Shown here one piece after another: positions 1-5,945 of a stretch of 12,129 nt of DNA. Under the pieces are notes generated by a model, which saw only the letters and a program-made list of their open reading frames with translations, made no database searches and was not told the DNA's origin. Source of the DNA: Deltaproteobacteria bacterium. Its GTDB lineage: Bacteria > Desulfobacterota > DSM-4660 > Desulfatiglandales > Desulfatiglandaceae. Both the position numbers and the translations under genes were made by a program. The stretch is from contig JAOZQV010000074.1 of the NCBI GenBank assembly GCA_029932035.1, positions 1 through 12,129 on the forward strand, written 5' to 3'. Position 1 is the first letter of the stretch. Each line of letters begins with the position of its first letter.

Positions 1-244
1 TCAAGCCAATAAGTTCCTCTTTAGGATACCCCGTAATCCTGCAAAACGACTCATTACAAAATACTGTAGTTCCTCTGAGGTCAACTTCAAGATAACCCTC
101 TTCGATAACCTCAATGATACTCTGATGCCTTTCCTCAGATTGTCTTAAGCTTAAGGCTTCGTTAGCGTTTCCGTGTTTGTAAGATTCCGGCGGCAACAAA
201 TTCAAGGTTTGCTTAAATTCGATAGATCTTTTTTCTCTCTCCAT
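1..244 (-). CDS. PAS-domain signalling protein, N-terminal part (continues beyond window)
   Basis: Reading the minus strand from 244 gives an open frame of 81 codons with no stop before the window edge. Residues 1-40 are polar and probably helical. From about residue 43 (QSIIEVIEEGYLEVD) to the edge it reads as the start of a PAS domain, with the typical run through FCNESFCRITGY and then KEELIG. In this setting such proteins are usually sensor histidine kinases or diguanylate cyclases, but the output domain is outside the window. I chose the ATG at 242-244 because a GGGG stretch (254-257) lies 9 bases upstream; an in-frame ATG at 257-259 would add five residues. The gene runs in the same direction as the DUF362 gene, about 100 bases downstream of it. 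No clear promoter is visible in 245-347. Confidence 0.75.
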   Translation of the reverse strand, partial: MEREKRSIEFKQTLNLLPPESYKHGNANEALSLRQSEERHQSIIEVIEEGYLEVDLRGTTVFCNESFCRITGYPKEELIGL

Positions 245-347
245 CAGGAGACACCCCATATATCATATCGTTATGGCCGAAAATCCCTAAGATCTTGCGT
301 AAGTCTTCACAGGTTCAAGTACTAATCAAGGTGGCTCTAAAGCTGAG

Positions 348-1667
348 CTATATCACGGTGAAATAAGATTCTTCGAACTCAGGCTTCCCCTTGTATTGTT
401 TCATAAAAAATCCCGGCGTTGTATCTGCATTTTCAATTATAGACGGATCTATGTTAATCCCGGCATGGTGATAGGCCTTAATAATAGACTTGGGCTGAGG
501 CGGGCAGCCCTTTATGGCGATCATCTCCCGGATGTCCGGGTTGTCCTTATGAAGCAGGTACATGCACTTCCCGGAAAGAATTGTCTTTTTTTTGCCCGGC
601 GTCGGCCGCATCGACTTACCGGTAAGGACCTCCACATCGTCCCAGGGCTTCCCCTTCCATGCAAGAGCGACGGCCGCAAGAATCACACCGTTCATGGCCG
701 AACAGTAGGTGCACATTGTCAGATCATATTTACGATAGGAGAGGCCCTTGATGCCCATCCTGTCCATCAGGAGGGGCAAGGTGTTATCCTTATTGTAGGG
801 AAAAGAGTACTTGTGGTGGGAGCCCACCGTATCGATCTCTTCACCCACCAACTTCACATCTGACAAATCGTTGGGCCGGTTACGATTTTTGGCCGCATGG
901 ACAAGATGAGGGACCTCTGAAGGCGCGTATCCCAATATCTTTGCGCCTACCATGTCCGCCGAGAGGACGTCTGTTGATGCCGCTACGATATTGCTTCTCC
1001 TGACCCGGCCATCAAAACTCGGCCCTCGCTCAGTCGTGTATATCCCGTCAAGGACCGTTAAAATGGGTGGCATGGAATCGGGTAATTTGGCAATCCAGTA
1101 ATTTAGGTCTTTATCCGGGTCGGCGTTGTGGCATTTCTTTCTGGATTTGATATCGATCATCCCCTTGAGGTTTTTGATCCCGAGACTTACCACTGTCTGG
1201 GCATGAGTTTTTAATACAGGGATGTCCACCACGAAGTCGCAGTCAAGGATATCCGCGTTGAAATTGAGAGTTTCCCCGTTGCCCAGATCCACCTCTCTGA
1301 ACTCTCTTTCAAAGATATTGACGCACTTGACGCCATAACGCTTATTCAGGAGATTATACCCAAGGCTCTCAAAGGCATGGGCCGGAGTCTCCTTATCCTT
1401 GGTCAGCGTGACCATACCCTCCCCAATCGTGATATCATCGATACCCTGCTCCTTGAGGATTACCACAACATCCTCTACCATACGGGAAGTGGTGAGTACC
1501 CCCCATTTGGGAAAAGCGACCTTGCGGGTCCAGAAGACAATATTGGGTTTGATAAAGACCTTGGCCTTGGCAGGCATGTGATCCAGCCCCCCGCAAAGCT
1601 CGATTGCTTTGCGGACGGATTCGAGCGGTTTCTCGTACCGTACAATAGAAACGACCGATTTACTCAT
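348..1667 (-). CDS. DUF362 domain protein with C-terminal cysteine set
   Basis: This 439-residue protein belongs to the DUF362 family, whose biochemical role is largely unknown. Visible family marks are KPN (40-42), VLKTH (151-155) and GIKNLKG (163-169). No signal peptide or membrane segment is evident, so it is probably cytoplasmic. The C-terminal part carries C319 and C322 as CTYC, then C368, then C388 in KGCPP. That arrangement could hold an iron-sulfur cluster, though nothing in the sequence proves it. The start is supported by AGGAG (1677-1681) nine bases before the ATG. The stop of the crotonase gene lies only 30 bases upstream, so this is probably the last gene of a three-gene operon acting on CoA thioesters. 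A redox or electron-transfer role is a guess from the cysteines and context. Confidence 0.85.
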   Translation of the reverse strand: MSKSVVSIVRYEKPLESVRKAIELCGGLDHMPAKAKVFIKPNIVFWTRKVAFPKWGVLTTSRMVEDVVVILKEQGIDDITIGEGMVTLTKDKETPAHAFESLGYNLLNKRYGVKCVNIFEREFREVDLGNGETLNFNADILDCDFVVDIPVLKTHAQTVVSLGIKNLKGMIDIKSRKKCHNADPDKDLNYWIAKLPDSMPPILTVLDGIYTTERGPSFDGRVRRSNIVAASTDVLSADMVGAKILGYAPSEVPHLVHAAKNRNRPNDLSDVKLVGEEIDTVGSHHKYSFPYNKDNTLPLLMDRMGIKGLSYRKYDLTMCTYCSAMNGVILAAVALAWKGKPWDDVEVLTGKSMRPTPGKKKTILSGKCMYLLHKDNPDIREMIAIKGCPPQPKSIIKAYHHAGINIDPSIIENADTTPGFFMKQYKGKPEFEESYFTVI

Positions 1668-1697
1668 GACTAACTTCTCCTTTCCTTATGACTGAGA

Positions 1698-2504
1698 CTA
1701 CCTGTCTCTAAACACTGGTTGACGTTTTTCCAAAAAGGCCGCCCTACCCTCTTTCAGGTCATGGCTCCAAAGGCCCTGTGCCACGATATTTTCGGCCTCA
1801 TCCCGGTCCTCCTCAGCCATTTTATCGGAACCCAAGAGCAAGTTCAAGATCCTCTTTATCCCCTTCAAAGAAAGGGGGGCATTTCCGGCGATTTCTTCTG
1901 CGAGATGGTAGGTGAACGATGCAAGCTCTGCCCTGGGGACCAGATAATCGATCAGTCCCATCTCTTTGGCGCGCCGGGCGTCATAGGCACGGCCCGTGAA
2001 GAAGATCTCTTTTGTCTTAGATAACCCGATAGTCTGGATAAACCGCTTCAACCCTTCCGGGGTGTATATCATTCCGATCTTGGCAGGAGTCATCCCCATA
2101 CGAATATGGTCAGCGCCGATACGCATATCACAGGACACGGCAAGGTCACACCCTCCACCAAAGGCGTATCCGTTCAGCATCGCAATGACCGGATAGGGGT
2201 AGTTCATAATGCTTTCAACGGCCCTTTCAAAGGGACGAAAGGGGTTTCCATCTTTCATTACGCCACTGCCAGGGGAAACACTCCCGTCAGCGAGAGCGCT
2301 GATATCGTATCCTGAACAGAATGCCTCATCCCCGGCCCCCCTGATAACAATCGTCCGGATGGTATCATCCTTTGAAAACTCCAGCATCCTCTCGCTGAAT
2401 TCAACAAGAAGCCCGGCGGTAAGGACGTTTTTCTTCTCGGGACAGCTCAAAACGAGGGTACAGACAAGTCCTTTTCTCTGGGTCAGCAACATTTCATTAT
2501 CCAT
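1698..2504 (-). CDS. Crotonase-superfamily enzyme, methylmalonyl-CoA decarboxylase-like
   Basis: The 268-residue protein has the crotonase fold pattern: FCSGYDIS (62-69) and NGYAFGGGCDLA (111-122), which supply the oxyanion hole. It lacks both acid/base glutamates of classical enoyl-CoA hydratase: the first is Asp120 and the second falls at Ala141 in MTPAKIG. From memory, the stretch MTPAKIGMIYTPEGLKR and the C-terminal EGRAAFLEKRQPVF resemble E. coli methylmalonyl-CoA decarboxylase (ScpB/YgfG). Tyr147 matches the active-site Tyr140 of that enzyme, while its His66 is Tyr66 here. A decarboxylase or other non-hydratase crotonase is therefore more likely than a standard beta-oxidation hydratase, but the substrate is not certain. 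A GAGG sequence lies only about three bases before the chosen ATG; Met5 is an alternative start. The gene sits between the phosphotransferase (41-base gap) and DUF362 genes. Confidence 0.85.
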   Translation of the reverse strand: MDNEMLLTQRKGLVCTLVLSCPEKKNVLTAGLLVEFSERMLEFSKDDTIRTIVIRGAGDEAFCSGYDISALADGSVSPGSGVMKDGNPFRPFERAVESIMNYPYPVIAMLNGYAFGGGCDLAVSCDMRIGADHIRMGMTPAKIGMIYTPEGLKRFIQTIGLSKTKEIFFTGRAYDARRAKEMGLIDYLVPRAELASFTYHLAEEIAGNAPLSLKGIKRILNLLLGSDKMAEEDRDEAENIVAQGLWSHDLKEGRAAFLEKRQPVFRDR

Positions 2505-2545
2505 TCCCTCTTCAAAGCCCGTTTGAGACTTCCACCCTTAGAACT

Positions 2546-3631
2546 TCATTCCGGCAGGTTGAGCGATACGGTCCTCCCCTTCTTTGAGATAATCTGACAG
2601 GCCACACCCGCAAAAAATGGGACATATTTACCATATGACTGCGCTTTGTCCGAACTGGCAATACCATCGAGTCCCCGTCTGTACACCCCTTGAACAATAC
2701 CAGCTATACGAAACATACTGAAGGCCATGAAGAATTCCCAATCGACGATACCGCTCCGGCCGGTACGGCGGCAGTAGTCGTCAACATAATCGGTTTCCTC
2801 CGGGATGCCTAATTCGCTCAAATTAAGGCCCTTATATCCGGAAAGTCTACTCCCGCTGTCAGGGAAATAGTATTGCATACAGTTATAGGCAAGGTCTGAA
2901 AGCGGATGGCCGAGCGTGGAGAGTTCCCAGTCAAGTACCGCCATCACGCGCGGTTCGAAAGGATGGATGATCAGGTTTTCGAGACGCAAATCACCGTGGA
3001 CAACGGTGGCGCTGTCATCGGCAGGGATATTCTCCTCTAACCAGACGATCAGGGAGTCCATATCTTCAATATCATCGGTCTTTGATGCCTCATACTGCCG
3101 CTTCCATCGACTGACCTGCCGGGCCATGTAGTTCCCCGGCTTACCGTAATCGGCAAGTCCCAAGGCTTTCCAGTCCACCAAATGGATCTTCGCAAGCGTA
3201 TCGTTCATCGCATCAAAGATGGCCGAGCGCTCTTCGGGGCTTTTGGCCATGGACGCGGTTACATCTCGGAAAATACGTCCCTCTACATGTTCCATCACAT
3301 AGAACGGGGTTCCGATAATCGAATCGTCCCGGCAGAGAAGCAATGCCTCGGCGACCGGAACGTCTGTCTTTTCGAGCGTCTTGATAATTCTGTATTCACG
3401 GTCCACCGCGTGTGCAGACGGGAGGAGTTTCCCGGGAGGTTTTTTGCGCAGGACATAGGACTTTCCACCAGCCGACAGCAGAAATGTAGGGTTAGATTGC
3501 CCGTATTCGAACTGTCGAACCTTCAGTTTCCCTGAAAAGCCTTTGATATTCACCCTCAAATAATCAGCAAGGCTGCTTTCATTAAAGCGATGCGCAAATC
3601 TTACCTTAGTAATCTCTTTTGCTGTGTCCAT
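2546..3631 (-). CDS. APH-like phosphotransferase family protein
   Basis: This 361-residue protein belongs to the aminoglycoside-phosphotransferase/choline-kinase-like fold. The nucleotide-binding lobe shows SYVLRKKPPGKLLPSAH (58-74) and the glutamate of DREY (77-80). The catalytic loop is VVHGDLRLEN (210-219), with Asp214 and Asn219, followed by the metal-binding DWE (234-236). From family knowledge, this branch is related to the kinase part of ACAD10/ACAD11 and is commonly encoded beside acyl-CoA dehydrogenases; the animal proteins phosphorylate hydroxy-acyl chains. Antibiotic resistance is unlikely. The start overlaps the tail of a broken acyl-CoA dehydrogenase reading frame by 31 bases, which looks like a preserved translational-coupling arrangement. 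The only Shine-Dalgarno-like GGAG is about 15 bases upstream, so independent initiation may be weak now that the upstream gene is lost. Confidence 0.85.
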   Translation of the reverse strand: MDTAKEITKVRFAHRFNESSLADYLRVNIKGFSGKLKVRQFEYGQSNPTFLLSAGGKSYVLRKKPPGKLLPSAHAVDREYRIIKTLEKTDVPVAEALLLCRDDSIIGTPFYVMEHVEGRIFRDVTASMAKSPEERSAIFDAMNDTLAKIHLVDWKALGLADYGKPGNYMARQVSRWKRQYEASKTDDIEDMDSLIVWLEENIPADDSATVVHGDLRLENLIIHPFEPRVMAVLDWELSTLGHPLSDLAYNCMQYYFPDSGSRLSGYKGLNLSELGIPEETDYVDDYCRRTGRSGIVDWEFFMAFSMFRIAGIVQGVYRRGLDGIASSDKAQSYGKYVPFFAGVACQIISKKGRTVSLNLPE

Positions 3632-3723
3632 GAGAAATTTTTCAGCTCCAATCTGTTGATGGCCTCCAAATGAACTTCATCCGGCCCATCTGTCAGGCGC
3701 AACGTCCGGACCGCGGCCGGAAT
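3601..3723 (-). pseudogene. 3' remnant of an acyl-CoA dehydrogenase gene
   Basis: The frame ending at the TAA (3601-3603) encodes PAAVRTLRLTDGPDEVHLEA followed by INRLELKNF and a short tail. RTLRLxDGPDEVH near a C-terminus is the hallmark of acyl-CoA dehydrogenases of the ACAD10/11 and FadE-like type. Only about 35-40 residues of a roughly 400-residue enzyme remain; the flavin and acyl-CoA binding parts are missing. The frame stays open upstream to a TTG at 3783, but those residues do not look like this family. The tail overlaps the phosphotransferase start, as expected if the intact dehydrogenase once headed this operon. I interpret it as a deletion scar rather than a functional small gene. 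Confidence 0.8.
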
Positions 3724-3762
3724 GTCAAAATAGCCGAACAGTTCATTGTCATCAGATACTGC

Positions 3763-3790
3763 ATTATACTGGAATTTGCCCAATATGCAA
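3763..3790 (-). promoter_or_regulatory. Candidate sigma70-type promoter inside the scar
   Basis: On the minus strand a perfect TATAAT (3768-3763) lies 16 bases after TTGCAT (3790-3785). The -35 match is only partial (three of six). It points toward the phosphotransferase-crotonase-DUF362 genes, starting transcription near 3757, about 125 bases before the phosphotransferase ATG. It would give the beheaded operon a promoter, but a chance match is possible. Confidence 0.35.
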
Positions 3791-3819
3791 GATGCTTGGC
3801 GTGCTAAATAGTCTCAAGC

Positions 3820-3961
3820 CTATCCCAGCCTTTGATACGTGCCCATTTCTTCAATCCTGGCTACCACTTTACGCTCCTCTGGACCCAACTTGGCAACTCC
3901 TGACAAAAAAATAGTCCGCAAGGTGCTTTACCAACGCCTTGGGTCGCCACCTTTTCGGCAT
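3820..3961 (-). pseudogene. Unidentified frameshifted coding scrap
   Basis: On the minus strand, one frame reads RPKALVKHLADYF and then meets a run of seven T (3905-3911). Shifting by one base there continues as LSGVAKLGPEERKVVARIEE and then MGTYQRLG to a TAG at 3820-3822. The two halves together look like one coherent protein C-terminus interrupted by a one-base insertion in the homopolymer. I do not recognise the parent protein. The 5' end overlaps the point where hypB similarity stops, so the junction lies near 3930. A chance open stretch is possible. Confidence 0.35.
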
Positions 3962-4145
3962 CTACCATCGAGTCACTGTCAGCCTCGATAACGCCTATTC
4001 GGAATTCGCTTTTCAGACTCTCAAAGGTCTTGAGAATAAGGCTCGTTTTCCCGGCTCCGGGTGAGGACATGAGATTTATTAGAAATGTCTTTTCTTTGGA
4101 GAGCCTGTCTCTTAAGCTTTTGGCTACAGCATCATTATCAGTTAT
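3933..4145 (-). pseudogene. hypB: hypB internal fragment (hydrogenase nickel-insertion GTPase)
   Basis: The minus strand encodes NDAVAKSLRDRLSKEK, then FLINLMSSPGAGKTS containing the GTPase P-loop (SSPGAGKT, 4044-4067), then FRIGVIEADSDSMVDAEKVA and TQGV. This matches the N-terminal third of HypB, the GTPase that delivers nickel to [NiFe]-hydrogenase. Similarity stops abruptly at about 3933: the following HypB segments, including the rest of the G-domain and the metal site, are absent and the frame runs out at 3861. The usual N-terminus is also not evident, since residues encoded upstream of 4145 are unrelated and overlap the IHF promoter. No other hyp or hydrogenase gene is present in the window. 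It cannot be functional and is a remnant of deletion or rearrangement. Confidence 0.8.
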
Positions 4146-4154
4146 TAAATAGTC

Positions 4155-4183
4155 TTGCCAAAACATAAAGAATGGAGTAATCT
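4155..4183 (+). promoter_or_regulatory. Promoter for the IHF-alpha-like gene
   Basis: TTGCCA (4155-4160) and TAATCT (4178-4183) are separated by exactly 17 bases, a good sigma70-type arrangement. Transcription would start near 4190, giving a leader of about 55 bases with the AAGGAG ribosome site at 4230-4235. The promoter partly overlies the opposite-strand hypB remnant. Confidence 0.5.
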
Positions 4184-4244
4184 TTCTGCTCAAAATCCTC
4201 AAAAAAATGCACAAAAAACCTGGAATCCCAAGGAGTGCTCTCCC

Positions 4245-4535
4245 ATGACCATCACCAAGGCCAATCTGATCGACTCAATTTACAAACAATCAGATCTCCG
4301 GAAACAAGAATCCACATCCGCTGTTGAGTCCCTCCTGGAAATCATCAAGCACACCCTGGAATCAGGTGAAGATCTTCTGGTCTCCGGATTCGGAAAATTT
4401 TGCGTCAAGGATAAAAATATGCGGAGGGGAAGAAATCCTCACACCGGGAATGGCCTAATGCTCGATGCGAGACGGGTTGTAACCTTTAAATGCTCCAGAA
4501 CTCTAAGAGAAAATCTCAACAAAAAGAAAAAATGA
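4245..4535 (+). CDS. ihfA: Integration host factor alpha-like DNA-bending protein
   Basis: The 96-residue product, beginning MTITKANLID, is a small basic HU/IHF-family protein. It has the helical N-terminal dimerisation part (1-40), the turn GEDLLVSGFGKF (41-52), and the DNA-inserting beta-arm with RRGRNPHTG (60-68); Pro65 is the residue expected to intercalate and kink DNA. The second part of the arm reads ARRVVTFKCS (75-84). Its length and the N-terminal TKA pattern fit IHF-alpha better than HU, though subgroup assignment is by eye. AAGGAG (4230-4235) nine bases before this ATG decides the start; the frame is open further upstream to 4155 but that part is unrelated. It probably acts as a nucleoid architecture protein with a beta partner encoded elsewhere. 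A 45-codon gene follows after 43 bases in the same direction. Confidence 0.88.
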   Translation: MTITKANLIDSIYKQSDLRKQESTSAVESLLEIIKHTLESGEDLLVSGFGKFCVKDKNMRRGRNPHTGNGLMLDARRVVTFKCSRTLRENLNKKKK

Positions 4536-4578
4536 AGACAATCATAGAGATGTCGATTAGTTAAAGAAGGGGAGGATA

Positions 4579-4716
4579 ATGTCAAAGAAATATCCCGAAT
4601 GCCCATTATATAATCATCTAAACTGCAAAGAACTTGACAATCCTGGTGTCTGTGCAATTGTTCGAGAGGATAAGAGATGTTTGAAAAAGGGGGATAAGCC
4701 TGGTTCAAAAAAATAA
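4579..4716 (+). CDS. Small four-cysteine basic protein downstream of ihfA
   Basis: A 45-codon frame begins MSKKYPECPLYNHLNCKELD and ends KPGSKK at TAA (4714-4716). A strong ribosome site (AAGGGGAGG, 4567-4575) precedes the ATG closely. Its four cysteines, C8, C16, C25 and C34, are nearly evenly spaced (8, 9 and 9 residues), with His13 between the first two, and the C-terminus is lysine-rich. This suggests a small metal-binding or redox-sensitive basic protein, possibly interacting with nucleic acid, but no function is known to me. I have the impression, unverified, that similar CPLYNHxNCK-type miniproteins recur in Desulfobacterota. It lies 43 bases after the IHF-alpha-like gene and is probably co-transcribed with it. 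Because of its size it would be missed by many gene finders. Confidence 0.7.
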   Translation: MSKKYPECPLYNHLNCKELDNPGVCAIVREDKRCLKKGDKPGSKK

Positions 4717-4821
4717 AAAAATGAGAGATGTAAATCAAAGGGAAGCATCTGACTCATTTTCAAACACGATACATTGCCCAAAACTATTCATTATATTTCG
4801 CAACTTCTCCCTGCTAACCAC

Positions 4822-4846
4822 TCAATCCCGCGATGCGCGGGACTGA
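4822..4846. terminator. GC-rich hairpin between convergent genes
   Basis: The arms TCAATCCCGCG (4822-4832) and CGCGGGACTGA (4836-4846) pair with one mismatch around an ATG loop. It lies about 105 bases after the small Cys gene (plus) and 40 bases beyond the yedF stop (minus). No strong T-run follows on either strand, so it may be a weak terminator or a REP-like palindrome. Confidence 0.4.
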
Positions 4847-4856
4847 ATTCCTAAAT

Positions 4857-4882
4857 CCATGTAAAAAGGTCTTTTTACATGG
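4857..4882. terminator. Perfect 12-bp palindrome just after yedF
   Basis: CCATGTAAAAAG (4857-4868) and CTTTTTACATGG (4871-4882) are perfect complements separated by two bases. It begins three bases beyond the yedF stop codon. In RNA the central A and T runs would form a hairpin with a slightly opened loop. It could end transcription from both sides; a protein-binding palindrome is an alternative. Confidence 0.5.
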
Positions 4883-4885
4883 GTG

Positions 4886-5485
4886 TCAAATATTGATCAC
4901 CTTATCCGCCAGTTGCATAGCGGTTACAATATCCAGCATGTTGGTAGTTTCCCCAACCTGTTTTTGAGCCAGCAGGTCAAAATGGGTAAGACAGGTTCCA
5001 CAGACTAAGATATGAACCCCCTCCTTCTCAAGTTCCTTAATAACCGGGAGAACATCCGAACCCTCGATGGTTAACTTTACTCCGTTATTAACGAACACAA
5101 GACGCCACAGTTCGTCCCCCATTTCCTTTAATGTTTTCAAGAAACTTACCATGAGCTTTTTGCCTAATTCATCGTCCCCGTGACCCATGCAGTCATTGGC
5201 CACCATAACCATGATCTTTTTTTGTCCGATTTGTGCTTTTTCATCAACAGGCGTTTCGGCGGCTGTGCCTTCCCCCATCTTACCGATTACATGAAAGTCG
5301 CTCCCCTCCTGCTTTACCGAGACTTCAAGACCCTGGGATCCCATAAAGCGAGAGACATTCTGTTTTGCGGCTTCATTGTCCACCACCACATTTATGACGG
5401 TCGGATGTTCCTTTTCTATTGCTTCCTTTGTCTGCAATACCGGGGCAGGACAGGCAAGCCCCCGACAATCGATTTCTTTGGTCAT
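4886..5485 (-). CDS. yedF: YedF family sulfurtransferase-like selenium metabolism protein
   Basis: This 199-residue protein joins two domains. Residues 1-70 are a TusA-like domain with DCRGLACPAPVLQTK; Cys12 in the CPxP motif is the expected persulfide carrier. After a linker (72-88), residues 89-199 form a DsrE-like domain starting KKIMVMVANDCMG and containing VCGTCL (161-166, Cys162 and Cys165). This architecture defines the YedF family, which is associated with selenium-using bacteria and is thought to handle sulfur or selenium as per(seleno)sulfide; the exact reaction is unsettled. AAGGA seven bases before the ATG supports the start. It follows the DUF1858 gene by 100 bases on the same strand and is probably co-transcribed with it. 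No selA, selB, selD or in-frame selenocysteine is seen in this window. Confidence 0.88.
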   Translation of the reverse strand: MTKEIDCRGLACPAPVLQTKEAIEKEHPTVINVVVDNEAAKQNVSRFMGSQGLEVSVKQEGSDFHVIGKMGEGTAAETPVDEKAQIGQKKIMVMVANDCMGHGDDELGKKLMVSFLKTLKEMGDELWRLVFVNNGVKLTIEGSDVLPVIKELEKEGVHILVCGTCLTHFDLLAQKQVGETTNMLDIVTAMQLADKVINI

Positions 5486-5585
5486 TTGATTTTCCTTAAT
5501 ACGCGGGCAAGCACGTTGCCTCTTTTTACCCTAACATTACTGATACCTTCCCGAGTTATAGATGTTGGGGGAGGGGGGAGCGAGC

Positions 5586-5798
5586 CTATCCTGCTGCTTC
5601 AAGATCTGCCAGAAGCTCTTTCAGGTCCAGATGGTACTTTTCTGCCACATCCCGCAAAGATTCGAAGAGGGCCTGACAGCAGATACACTCACCTGCCTCG
5701 GCGTCGTATCTCTTGAAAACCGCCTCGGTCTGTCTGTAGCGGGAAACGACATCCAGAACCGTCATCTCAGGGTGAATCGTGTTGTTTGTATCAGACAT
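5586..5798 (-). CDS. DUF1858 domain protein
   Basis: The 70-residue protein is essentially one DUF1858 domain: MTVLDVVSRYRQTEAVFKRY (12-31), a cysteine loop GECICC with Cys38, Cys40 and Cys41, then the helix LFESLRDVAEKYHLDLKEL. The domain is related to the N-terminal part of ScdA/RIC-type iron-sulfur repair proteins and is often found alone or next to redox and sulfur genes; its own activity is not established. I chose the ATG at 5796-5798, preceded by AGGG about nine bases away. An upstream in-frame ATG at 5858 would add 20 residues unlike the family. The likely promoter at 5917-5945 fits either start. It precedes yedF in the same direction, pointing to a shared role in cysteine-based sulfur or selenium chemistry, which is inference. 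Confidence 0.8.
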   Translation of the reverse strand: MSDTNNTIHPEMTVLDVVSRYRQTEAVFKRYDAEAGECICCQALFESLRDVAEKYHLDLKELLADLEAAG

Positions 5799-5916
5799 GA
5801 CGGTGCCCTGCAACAATCTGCTTTTCATCTGGCCCATCCCGCACCTCGTTTTCATCATTTCCAGAATTAGAAGAGATCACCCCCGTTTCCCTGAGTTCAC
5901 CTCTCTATTGGCGCTG

Positions 5917-5945
5917 AATTTAGATAGATAAGCTCAATATGTCAA
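5917..5945 (-). promoter_or_regulatory. Promoter for DUF1858-yedF
   Basis: On the minus strand a perfect TTGACA (5945-5940) is followed after 17 bases by TAAATT (5922-5917), which matches the -10 consensus at four of six positions. Transcription would begin near 5910, leaving a leader of about 110 bases before the chosen DUF1858 start. Confidence 0.55.

Noticed and set aside
396..863. Long plus-strand open frame opposite the DUF362 gene
   Set aside because: Its composition is arginine/histidine-rich low-complexity shadow of the opposite strand, with no family features and no ribosome site.
2546..3631. Aminoglycoside resistance gene
   Set aside because: The APH-fold motifs are present, but the operon context and sequence style fit the acyl-CoA-associated ACAD10/11-like branch.
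3601..3783. A functional 60-residue gene starting at TTG
   Set aside because: Its recognisable part is just the C-terminus of an acyl-CoA dehydrogenase, without catalytic or cofactor-binding regions.
3861..4214. A complete 117-residue HypB-like gene
   Set aside because: Similarity covers only the P-loop third of HypB; the N-terminus overlaps the IHF promoter and the C-terminal part is unrelated frame-run.
4155..4244. Extended N-terminus of the IHF-alpha-like protein from a TTG at 4155
   Set aside because: The TTG is the -35 element of a good promoter, the extra residues are unlike the family, and AAGGAG places the start at 4245.
5586..5798. Selenocysteine-containing protein next to yedF
   Set aside because: No in-frame TGA occurs within the DUF1858 or yedF reading frames, and the cysteine loop is fully encoded by Cys codons.
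5799..5858. Twenty-residue upstream extension of the DUF1858 protein
   Set aside because: The residues do not resemble the family and the ribosome site before 5858 is no better than that before 5798; kept only as an alternative.
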